The notes beneath the pieces were generated by a model. That model had not been told where the DNA came from, searched no databases, and saw only the letters and a list, made by a program, of their open reading frames with translations. Made by a program: the position numbers and the translations under genes. A stretch of 64,000 nt of DNA from Acorus gramineus (taxonomy: Eukaryota > Streptophyta > Magnoliopsida > Acorales > Acoraceae): positions 7,671,774 through 7,735,773 of the forward strand of contig CM060851.1 in the NCBI GenBank assembly GCA_030737835.1, given 5' to 3'. Below are positions 26,312-36,818 of the stretch, in pieces. Numbering within the stretch: position 1 is the stretch's first letter; each line of letters begins with the position of its first letter.

Positions 26312-27169
26312 CCTATTATCACCAACCTAAAATAAAAATGAAAATTAGATGCAGTCCTTGTTCTTTGCCACTGAAAACACCAACCACCTCTCCCCACCAA
26401 CCCAAAAATAAAGTTCTCTGTTCCCACCAACCTAATGAATTGAAAAACCCCAAACCCATTTCCTCTCTCTCTCTCTCTGCATTTCCTCGTCGTCGACCAC
26501 GACGTCCGCCATCGACGGCACCGGTCGGAAGCCCATTCACCCTCCGGCGACCCTCCCATTGACATTGCACAAACTATCCAACGATTCTCTATTGTATAAA
26601 TCGATGCCCTATTCCAAACCCTTCACTTAGGTGAGTATCCATGCTTCATCCTCTGTTTTTATAAAAAAAATTTGGTTGCCAATGGTGTTTTGGCATTGGT
26701 GATGTTTGTTTAGGGTTTGTGGGTTCCAAAATGGCTGTATTTTTAGGGTGTAGGGTTGTGGTAGTTGGGATGGTGTTGGAGGGTGATTCATTTGTGTGTA
26801 ATGTGTAGTTCATTGTAGTGTTGGTGGTGGTGATGGTTGTTGTTAAAGGATATGTGGTGGTGTTGTGGTCATGGTGTGGAAGGTGGTGATTGTAGGGTTA
26901 TTTGTTGATGGTTGGCTATAGTTATAGTCATTAAATTTATTTTATGTCCTTACTAACCATTTGTATTAAATTATTTCTCAACGAAATGTTTTTATAGGAA
27001 TTGGAGTTACACGGTTTATATTGATATATTCAATATCTAGACACACCACAGGAATTTGAAGTATGGGCACTGAGGTTTGTCTTTATATCTCCTAATATTT
27101 ATTTTTTCTATATTGAAAAAATACAAGTACATGACGGCCTATGTTTTATTACAATTGCAGAAGTATGTA
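26312..27169 (+). promoter_or_regulatory. MULE transposase leader region
   Basis: Non-coding. It has a CT run (26463-26480), a GC-rich tract (26485-26570), and a strong donor site, ACTTAG then GTGAGTATCC, at about 26630/26631, so a leader exon spliced to an acceptor such as TTTTTATAG at 26997 or ATTGCAG at 27160 is likely. No TATA box is certain. Confidence 0.45.
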
Positions 27170-29963
27170 ATGCCTATTGTTGAAGATGTTGAGGTGTCCA
27201 TGCAAGAGGAGAGGGAGGCCATATCCAATGAGGTGATCTCCAACATTGACACCACCGAGCATTTTTCTACATCCTTGGTAATGTCAACACAGAACCATTT
27301 GTAGATATGCGATCCTTGGTAATGTCACCTGAATATAAATGAATTCGTCATTGTTTCAGAGCTTTGACAATCGAGCGGAGCTAATTGATTGGGTTAAAAG
27401 AGTAGGTAGAAACATCGGAGTCATTGTAGTCATTGGGCGGTCGCATCAAGCAGACTCTCGTAGATCAGCCCGAGTGGATCTCATATGTGAAAGAGGGGGT
27501 AAGTTTGACAATCATCGAAGCACGAAAGACGCTGGATTGGAAGACACCGAGAAAAAAATAAAGAAGCGCAGCCAAACTGGTACGAAGAAGAGTGGTTGTC
27601 CTTTCAAGTTGCGCTCCATCAAAAATTCAGGAAGATGGTTATTAAGAGTTCTATGTGGTTTACATAATCATCCACTCATTGCCTACTTTGAGGGTCACTC
27701 ATTCGCTGGGAAGTTGATGGATGATGAATATACTGTGTTAGAGGGGATGTCATTGAGTGGTATGCGACCTCGCGATATCCTGACCCACCTGAAGAACAGA
27801 GATCCTGCCAATGTTAGCTCAATAAAGAACATATATAATGCTCGGGCAAAATTGAGGGTCCAGGAGACTTGTGGTCGTACACATATGCAACAATTGATGA
27901 AGTTAATCTACGAGCATGGGTATATTGAGCGGCATCGAGCACAAGAGGAGGTTGAGATCGTGTCAGAGATTTTTTTTGCTCATCCTACATCTGTCGAGCT
28001 AGTGAAAGCATTTCCTATTGTGTTTATGATTGACTGCACTTACAAGACGAACCGATATAGAATGCCACTATTGGAGATAGTGGGGGTCACTTCGACAGGC
28101 AAGACTTTTGCTGCTGCTTTTGTGTATTTGAGTGCAGAAAAGGAAGAGAATTACACATGGGCGATGGGGTGCTTCAATTCAATATTTGATGGTGCAACCC
28201 CCCCAAAGGTAATTATCACTGACCACGAACTTGGATTGATGAAGGCTATATCTGTAGTCTTTCCGTCGACAGTAAATCTCCTGTGTCGCGTTCACATTAC
28301 GAAGAACGTGGTGAAAAATTGTAGAAAAGAGTTTTCTGATGTAGAAACATGGGACGCATTCATGGGATCCTGGGCTGATGTGATGAAGTCATTCACCGAG
28401 GCGGATTTCTATAGAAAATTGCAACTTCTGGAAGATGAGTACCGTGCCTATCCAAATGTATTGTCATACCTTCATGCCACTTGGTTAGACAAGCACAGAG
28501 AAAGGTTTGTTACCGCCTGGATCGATAGGCAAATGCACCTTGGTAACACATCAACTAACCGCGTTGAAAGTCACCATTCAAAGCTGAAGAGGGCATTGCA
28601 AACATCCACTCACAATTTTGTGAGCTCGTGGCAGATGATCCACAATTTGTTGGAGTTGCAGATTTCTGATATCAGGGCTTCCTTCGAAGAGAGTCTAACA
28701 AAGATTCCACACAGGTTTCAAGGGTATCTATTCCGACATCTTGTTGGTGTAGTCTCCATTTATGCCCTTCAAAAGTTGCATATGGAGATATGTGCAAGTG
28801 ATGGAGTAGATCAATGCGAGAGCATATGTGATCATGCCTTGTACTCAAGCTGTGGATTACCTTGCGCCCATATGATCGCGGGATACAGGCGAGATGGCGG
28901 TACCATACCAATTTCAGAGATTCATCCATTTTGGCGAAAGCTTTGGATTACACCATTGATCGAGGACTTCGCTGATGAGGTCGATATTAGCCTGGAGATT
29001 GATATGCTTTTCAAACGCTTCACCGATGGAAACATCATACAACAAAAGGAGATCAAGAAAGTGTTGAAAAAATTGAGTGACCCAACTGCCACTCTCCTTT
29101 TAGAGCCCGTTGTGAAGGTGAACACAAAGGGTCGAAAGAGGAGCGGGAAAAAAAGAGCTAAAGCCCTTGCGGAAGAATCAACCAAACGATCTCCTAGTGG
29201 CTTTGAGTATGTCCTTCAGTCGGTGCATCGTCCAAATTCAGTTGATCCAGTTATTCCCATGCAAGCCACAGAAGCATCAAATCCCAAACAATGTAAACGA
29301 CCAAAGATGGTTATGCAAAGGGGAAGGGTTCTTCGGAATCGAGCCATCGAAGGTGAGATATGCATGGCCGAATTCCCACCATTCCTAAGCCCGTTCATCA
29401 GTAGCATATATGATGTCATTGGGGATGGTCATTGTGGCTTTAGGGTTGTTGCATCTTTCTTGGGTATGGGAAATGAAGGGTGGAGAGATGTGAGGAACGA
29501 TCTCCTTTTGGAGATTGAGCAACATCCAGATATGTACATGAGGGTGTTATATGGGTTGAGTCGAGTTGAAGAGTTGAAGAACATTCTCCATTGTCAATCG
29601 ACCTTTGCAGACAAAGAGCATTGGATGTCAATGCCAGACATGGGGTTTGTGATAGCTTCATGTTATAAGGTCGTGGTTGTGCATATATCCAAATCCCAAT
29701 GTCTCACCTTTTTCCCATTAAGAGATCCACCCCCACCAATCAGCTCTCATCGGATCCTCTCAATCGGTTATGTTCGTGGATGTCACTTCGTCGGTTTGGA
29801 GCTCAAATCAAACGCTCCACTACCTCCAGCTGCCCGAACGTGGGATCGTTTTCGTCTTGATGCGGCGAGTACATGGGTAATGCCATACGAAGATAGGATG
29901 CATCGATTCAGGGCTCTTGCCGGTACTGATGTAGCAGTGGTAGATGTTATTGATCTTAATTAG
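27170..29963 (+). CDS. MULE transposase fused to OTU-type cysteine protease domain
   Basis: Likely exons 27170-27277 and 27360-29963 (donor TCCTTG/GTAATG, acceptor TTGTTTCAG/AGC, phase 0), about 903 residues; the ATG at 27339 would lie in the intron. Order: N-terminal tail; FAR1/GCM-like zinc region (Cys79, Cys116, His138 and His140 in GLHNHP); MULE DDE core with Asp261 (DCTYKTN), Asp324 (ITDHELG) and Glu439 (NRVESHH); SWIM-like finger (SCGLPCAH, about 533-540); a basic linker (KGRKRSGKKRAKA); then an OTU domain from about residue 715 with DGHCGFR (Cys728) and the distal His845 in RGCHFVGLEL. The transposase cuts and joins the element ends. OTU domains cleave ubiquitin or ubiquitin-like chains; the domain's target here is unknown. 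The frame is open and the catalytic residues are kept, so it may be active. Confidence 0.93.
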
Positions 29964-30374
29964 GACACTAGCATATGTGTCCATTCAATGTATATGGTGC
30001 CCACATAATACCCAAAAAGTGTAAGCTTTCGTATTTTTTGTAAGACTTACACAAATTTGCCATTGTGAATCATTTTGTATAGGCAAATGTATAAGGGTAT
30101 GTCGTTTTGTATATGCAATGTTCACAGGAGAAGTCCACTGATTATGTAAATGTCTTGAAGCTCATTTTGTATAGACAATGTAATAGGTAGTGCAGTGGTG
30201 ATGTATATCTCTTGTTAGTACCTAGCATAGAAAGTGTGAAATGATATGGGGGAAGTGTTGATGTAAATGACCATAGAACAGTAAATAAAATAGTTTTATA
30301 TTCTATCTTATTGTGTTCTCATTTTTTACAAAATACATTGAAGTTCTTGATTTTGAAAATTCACCCACAGTTAT
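29964..30374 (+). other. 3' flank of the MULE transposase gene
   Basis: AT-rich and non-coding, with diverged short repeats of a TTTTGTATAG.CAATGT.. type (30076-30185). It probably includes the 3'UTR. Confidence 0.4.
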
Positions 30375-32045
30375 AAAATCTCCAGGTCGACAGACTTTTT
30401 GTCACCTACTAACACACCAGAACGACAGGATGTCTGTCGAGTCGGTATAAAACTCATCGACACACCCGCTGTCGAACATAATTTTCACAAATCTTTGGAA
30501 AAAATCTCCAGGTCGACAGAATGTTCGTCGCCCACTTATACATGAGGTCGACTAAAGGTTCGTCGACCAGGGGTCGCCGAAATCAAAGTCGACGAACAAA
30601 GGTCGGGTTGACTGAGAAGTTGTCGTTCTTTGGTTGAAGGATCTCTTCGCATATATCCAGTTCGACTTTCTTCTTGTCGAACTATTTGAAGAACTTCGAC
30701 AAAGCTTCTGTCGAACCTGTGTTTCAAGATTCCAATGTATAAAATCTCCAGGTCGACAGACTTTTTGTCGTCCGGGTAAACATTTGGTCGACAGAGGGTT
30801 TGTCGAACGCGGATCGCCGAAAGGGAAGTCGACGAACAAAGGTCGGGTTGACTGAGAAGTTGTCGTTGATCTGTTGAAGGATCTCTTCGTTTTAAGTCCA
30901 GTTCGACTTTCTTCTTGTCGAACTATTTGAAGAAGTTCGACAAAGCTTCTGTCGAACCTGTGTTTCAAGATTCCAATGTATAAAATCTCCAGGTCGACAG
31001 ACTTTTTGTCGTCCGGATAAACATTTAGTCGATAGAAGGTTTGTCGAACGAGGATCGCCGAAAGGGAAGTCGACGAACAAAGGTCGGGTTGACTGAGAAG
31101 TTGTCGTTCTTTGGTTGAAGGATCTCTTCGCATATATCCAGTTCGACTTTCTTCTTGTCGAACTATTTGAAGAAGTTCGACAAAGCTTCTGTCGAACCTG
31201 TGTTTCAAGATTCCAATGTATAAAATCTCCAGGTCGACAGACTTTTTGTCGTCCGGGTAAACATTTGGTCGACAGATGGTTTGTCGAACGAGGATCGCCG
31301 AAAGGGAAGTCGACGAACAATGGTCGGGTTGACTGAGAAGTTGTCGTTCTTGGGTTGAAGGATCTCTTCGCATATATCCAGTTCGACTTTCTTCTTGTCG
31401 AACTATTTGAAGAAGTTCGACAAAGCTTCTGTCGAACCTGTGTTTCAACCCAATGGAAAAAATCTCCAGGTCGACAGACCTGTTGTCGTCTGGATATGCA
31501 TTTGGTCGATAGAAGGTTTGTCGAACGAGGATCGCCGAAAGGGAAGTCGACGAACAAAGCTCGGGTTGACTGAGAAGTTGTCGTTGTTCGGTTGAAGGAT
31601 CTCTTCGTTTTAAGTCCAGTTCGACAAGATTCTTGTCGACCAATGATAAGAATTTCGACAAAGCTTCTGTCGAACCTGTGTTTCAAGATTCCAATGTATA
31701 AAATCTCCAGGTCGACAGACTTTTTGTCGTCCGGGTAAACATTTGGTCGACAGAGGGTTTGTCGAACGAGGATCGCCGAAAGGGAAGTCGACGATCAATG
31801 GTCGGGTTGACTGAGAAGTTGTCGTTCTTTGGGTTAATCCGCTCATTTTGTACTCCAGTTCGACTGAGCAGTGGTCGAGCTCTTATATAATAAATCGACA
31901 TACCCTTTGTCAAGCTGGTGTTTCAAAAATCCACATTAAAAAATCTCCAGTTTGACTGACTATTCGTCACCCACTTGTACATTCAGTCAATAAATACTTG
32001 TCGACCCGAAGCCGAGTAATTTTACGTCGCCCAATCACCACACAG
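30375..32045. repeat. Higher-order tandem array, about 240-bp units of TCGAC..GTCGA palindromes
   Basis: Units begin AAAATCTCCAGGTCGACAGA at 30501, 30741, 30982, 31222, 31459, 31700 and 31940 (last partial), with a degenerate start at 30375; spacing is 237-241 bp. Neighbouring units are almost identical in the middle and diverge at the edges. Each unit holds about six short imperfect palindromes of the pattern TCGAC, 8-10 bases, GTCGA (for example GTTCGACTTTCTTCTTGTCG), spaced 30-40 bp, so a smaller repeat is nested in the larger one. It lies between the convergent 3' ends of the transposase and the plant mobile domain pseudogene. Long open frames across it are by-products of a unit length near a multiple of three. 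Confidence 0.95.
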
Positions 32046-32386
32046 GTTGACGATATGCGTATGAAGTCTAGATTTATTTGCCTGACAAACTTGTACGTTG
32101 ACCTGCACATTTTGGGATTTTATTATCCATTTGGAGAACTAACACCACTTATGAATACTTTAAGACAACCAGTGAGCATTTCACACACATTTATAATTGA
32201 TTCGTTCACATACATAAAACCCTCCAATAAACTGGAACCTTTCACACACATTTATAATTACTCAATAATTCGATAACACTAGAAAATCACATACATTTAA
32301 CTTGTTTAAAGGATTCTAATTGTTGGTGAACCCTGTACGTACAAAATGATGCATTCAAATAATTGTCATACTCAAGGAAACAAGCA
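32046..32386. other. Spacer between array and PMD pseudogene
   Basis: AT-rich and non-coding. A short duplication (TTTCACACACATTTATAATT) occurs twice at about 32177 and 32239. Confidence 0.5.
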
Positions 32387-34475
32387 TCAATGTCGGTCAT
32401 GCTGCCTTTTCTTCATCCTACAAGCTGTTGTCGCTGCATCGTCCGGAGGTGTGCCATCTTGTAGATACTGAATCACCTCTCGAGCCACTCTTTGTGCTGT
32501 CGAAATGGTGGTTCCCCTAACCAAAATCAATTCCAGATGGCGAATAGCGATGGTACGCTATAGGAAAAATCAGAGGGCATTCAATACCAAGTCTCTAATG
32601 ACAGAATTAAAAATAGCATATTCTAGATGTAAGACATTACCGCATTAACGTCGACATCAGGGGTCATCATGAGCGACAGTTTCCTGTTTTGAGGGTTCTG
32701 TACAAACCTGTGACTCATCCTCTCAAACCACTCCATGCACCCAGTCACTGATTCACACGGTATACGTAATGGATCTCCCCTCGTAGCTGTGCTAATGACC
32801 TGATCCTCCCATTGCTCCAGCTGCTCAACTAAACCCCATAATCAGCCCTATAGCTATTAGCACCACGTGATCGTCGAACAACTCCCAGAGGGCGGATTGG
32901 TGGTTTTGGTATAGTCTGAACGTGCCCTAGTTGGCGTAGTACTCGATCTGGCATATATGGCTCGAAAAAACGATGGACACACAAACACCCCTTGTAGAAG
33001 GCGTACTCCTCAAGCGGTCTACGATCACGAACAGAGTGGTAGGGATCGAAATCAAACTACACACAGTGATGAGCAACCATTATAATATAATCATTACCCA
33101 TAAATCACAAATTATGTAAAAGAAATACCTGGTCAACTGTCGCCATGTCGAGGATCTCCCGAATTACATCTATTGAATTCTTCTGCAAACTAGGTACATG
33201 ACGGTAACGTCTCCATCGATCCGATCGGGGTTTTGCTCATTGTACATTGGATTCGGCACTGGTCTCAAAAATGGGAGGTGCTCGTAGATCCACACCTAAA
33301 TAGCACAAGATAATGTGAGTTATGAAAAAAATCACAATTATTAGCATCAATCAACCATTCAAACAAAAATTCATATAATATGGAACACTATGAGTACCTC
33401 TAAAAGTGTGAGATAACCACATATTTGCTTCGCTTTTGCACGAGATGCAATCCCTAGTTGTCGATAGAGTTGAGCAAGTGCACCCGCTCCCCATCCGTAT
33501 GAACTAATATCCGAGATGTCTATCAAAAAATTGAGATATGCAACAGGGACAGTGATGCCAGTCTTATCACTAAACAATGTACATCCTAACAAGAAGAGCA
33601 GGTACGCTCTAACAGCGCAATCGATATGATCGTCAGACAACCCAACCGACTTATATGCAAACTGATCCCTTAACCACACAAGTCTAACTGCACTACTATT
33701 GTACACTCGTAACTCATCTTGTGCTTTTACTAGTGGCACACCAAGATTGTCCTTCATTAACTTTGATGCATCAGTGATGGTCAAGTTTGTGTACCCATGC
33801 AAAGCCTTTCCCATCACAGGAATGCCAACTATTTGGGCAACATCATCAAGTGTCACTGTCATTTCCCCAAATGGTAGGTGAAATGAGTTGGTCTCGGGGT
33901 GCCACCGCTCAACCATTGCTGTAATTAATGGGTTGTTCAAGGTTTTGAAGCAATACGCTCTCAAGGGCCATAGCCCACTTTCTTTCAACCTATCAGTAAA
34001 TGTGAGGGATTCCTTCTCCAAATCCCAACTCTCGAGTGTTTTAGCAGTTGGCGACATCGCAATAAACGATCGCCCTACACGATATGATTTATCATATATC
34101 AAATGAAATTATTAACATTGAATTTTATAACATATCAATATAGACCAAATAAGAATTTCAATTGCATACCTTGCCATTCCACACACGATAAGCGATATGA
34201 TGTCTATAGTCCACTAAAAGTTCATTCGTTTGGGGCCCACCGGGGAAAGGACCTTTTATACTGAGTTCATCTATGTCAGAATCTGGATCTGGTCTTTCAA
34301 TTTCCCTCACTGCCACCTCCTGTGCATCTACCTCATCCTCAGATTCAAGAACATTATCATGGGCGACGTCTTCTTCGTGATATGGAACTATTGACGATGA
34401 AGGAGCATCTTTGGCCAATCTTTCTGAAACACGTTTACGAAGGGATGCAGTTTGTGGAACACGTTTAGGAGCCAT
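32387..34475 (-). pseudogene. Plant mobile domain (PMD) protein, frameshifted MULE passenger
   Basis: PMD proteins occur both as host genes (MAIN/MAIL family, involved in silencing and genome stability) and inside transposons. Pieces on the minus strand: ATG at 34475 (MAPKRVPQTASLR) to about 34170 with the conserved DYRHHIAYRVWNG; a core exon about 34073-33402 (SFIAMSPTAKTLESWDLE, LPFGEMTVTLDDVAQIVGIP, YGWGAGALAQLYRQLG); about 33297-33130 (VWIYEHLPFLRP, then RWRRYRHVPSL in another frame); about 33062-32820 (PYMPDRVLRQLGHVQTIPKP); and a tail ending at stop 32387-32389. Breaks: one frameshift near 33230, another near 32837 (after RADYG), and splice phases of the first two pieces that do not fit. 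It is recognisable but probably dead, unlike the transposase in the same element. Confidence 0.85.
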
Positions 34476-36781
34476 CCTGTGTATTTTTTTCAAACCATTA
34501 CCAACTATGAATGGGTATATTGCTTACACAAACACATCATTCAACGATGATAAAACATGGTTATAATGGTCATATATATTGACTTAAGTAAACAATAAGC
34601 AACTAAAAAAATTAAATTTCCAACAAATTGGAACGGGATATCCATGTCAACAATGAAACATATTCAAAGATTGGAGATTTATAAGTATATAATTAGGTGA
34701 TCATTGTCAACTACAGTTGGCGTATTTTAATAAATATATATACTTGTTATACATCAACTATATACTGAGATTAATCTCATGTACTTTTCTATGCTCACCC
34801 CTCCCTTACACGACATGCCTAGCTAGGCCCAAGAACACGTTTTTATACCAAACGTAGTGTTAATCAGAAAGAAATACAACTTCTCATCTAATTGTAGTCT
34901 AATTAAATTTAATATACATAAAGAATGCAGTTTAATCAAAGTATAGATATGAGAGAGAGATCTGGTGGTCCTGCATTGCGCATCATTTTCAAATGTATAA
35001 CAATATACAATCGGTTTGTTATTATATTATATGACAATCAATGTTTCATACAATTATATAGGCTAAGCTAACTTGGTTTATAGTGCACGAAATACTACTA
35101 AAAACAAAGCTAACAAATGTATGACATGCTGATAAAAACAATCCCATATATTAAAAGATAAGAATACAAAAAAAAAATACTGAATAATATCTCAATCTTA
35201 AGATGAACTTGAAAAAAATAATGTCAATATAAAGAGCCCAAAAGCCAAATCAAACCATTAGTAGGAACAGGTGGTCTTGTCCTAGTTCATGCTTATGCAA
35301 AAAATCATTTTTTCTTTCTTTGCTATTCACTCACTGATGACTAGAGGCATATGAGGAGACTAGATTTCATATATAAACCTACTATTTTTATCTATGATTT
35401 CTCCATACATCCCATTACAAACCAATGTTCTTTTATCCACAATGACAAAATATGGTTAGACAAGAACAAATGCGTTGAAAACCCTATTCTTTCACAGCAA
35501 CAACAATGATAGTCCCCATCTATAACCATACCAATTATAAAGAATTATTTGACAACCCCAATTTCATTCACAACCCACATTTTCTCTCTTTTTATTTCAC
35601 TCAACACACCTGAAAAACTGAATTTCTTTCACAACAATGATAATCCTAATTTCTCACCATGCCAAGAGAGCATGCATCTTAGCTTTAAAGTGTGAAATAA
35701 TCTTATCTTCGTAGTGTGAAATAAACTGATCTATGTCATTATTAGATCTACAAATCAGCTTCTTCTTATTTTCCCAATTGTTCTCAAAGAACATTTGATA
35801 CACAGTTACAATTTACAAAGCAACAATTTGTAATTATTGCTCACTCAAAGCGATGACTGAATTCATTCAATATCCCAATTAACAACTGACATAAACATCA
35901 AGAAGCATCTTAGCTTCTTCATGTTCTCTAAATTATTCTACAAGAACGCAGACACATGTGCATAACACCAACAAGTTATTGACTCAGAGTTCAACACTTC
36001 ATACAATGGTCATCCATTCATTACATATAATATAAATATTTTGCTTCAAATCATGCAATAATAAGACAGCTTTATATGATGATGGTCTTCACATCCAAAC
36101 AAAGATTTCAACACATTCAAGGCTGTGAAAAGAGAGAGAAAGCACACAGTATGATGCCCAAAAAAAAAAAAAAAAACTCATGACGATATATGCAGGGGAT
36201 GACTCACGATACCTCGATTGTACATTTCTTTTAGACCTAGGTAATGGAACAAATGCTCTCAAACACCCAACTTTCACTCAACAATTCAACAACATTTTTC
36301 CCATTAAACCAAACTCTGAAAACCCTAGTTTCTTATCCTATGAACAATAACAAACTAACAACAATGATAATCATCAATGGATCACCATACAAATCCTTTA
36401 AAAGGTATTGTAGTTAACATAAGTTGATATTTAGAGGGAGTGGATGAGCAAGAAGAAAAGATCATACGGCCATACCGAGTAGATAAGACAAGGGAACCAC
36501 ATCGGCGGACGGGGACGACGAAAGAGGACCGGGACAGCTACGGCAGCGGCACTGGACGACGGCGGCGGCGGCACAGGGACGATGATGAAATTTTGACAGG
36601 GAGAAGCAGTCGACTGTTTTATGAAGGAGAGAAGGGGAAAACAAAATGAAGAGAGAGTTTTGGGGTAAATGAAATGGTGGTTGGTGGCTTTAGGTATTCA
36701 GTTTAGGCATATTTATAGGATAGTGTGTTTAGTGAAACACTAAGTGATGGATTGTGAATAAAGTCGGTTGGTTGGGTGAGT
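34476..36781. other. Non-coding right third of the MULE
   Basis: Very AT-rich, no gene seen, frequent stops. A GC-rich patch at 36470-36610 mirrors the GC-rich leader at 26485-26570 near the other end and may be the promoter or leader of the PMD gene. Confidence 0.5.
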
Positions 36782-36809
36782 TAAATGGTGTGTGGGGATA
36801 GATGCCCCC
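36782..36809 (-). repeat. MULE right terminal inverted repeat
   Basis: Inverse of 26284-26311 over the full 28 bases; it abuts the right target duplication TATTCTAAA. Confidence 0.95.
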
Positions 36810-36818
36810 TATTCTAAA

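Larger units (their letters stand above)
26284..36809. mobile_element. Mutator-like element (MULE), 10.5 kb, inserted in Copia copy 2
   Basis: Terminal inverted repeats of about 28 bp are identical: GGGGGCATCTATCCCC at 26284 and its inverse at 36794-36809, both followed inward by ACACACCATTTA. A perfect 9-bp target duplication, TATTCTAAA, flanks it at 26275-26283 and 36810-36818, the class-typical size. Cargo, left to right: a plus-strand transposase with OTU domain, a higher-order tandem array, and a minus-strand plant mobile domain pseudogene. The right third is non-coding and AT-rich. Identical ends and target duplication suggest a recent insertion. Confidence 0.97.

Noticed and set aside
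27077-27359. ATG at 27339 as start of the MULE transposase
   Set aside because: It lies between a donor (27278) and an acceptor ending at 27359. Splicing them gives an in-phase junction and an N-terminal acidic segment starting at 27170.
30552-31686. Long minus-strand open frames (369 and 264 codons) across the palindrome array
   Set aside because: The unit length of about 240 bp is close to a multiple of three, so a stop-free unit stays open by repetition. Two overlapping frames are open at once, no family is recognised, and there is no good start.
30501-31940. CRISPR-like array
   Set aside because: Units are continuous tandem repeats of about 240 bp without unique spacers, inside a plant transposon.
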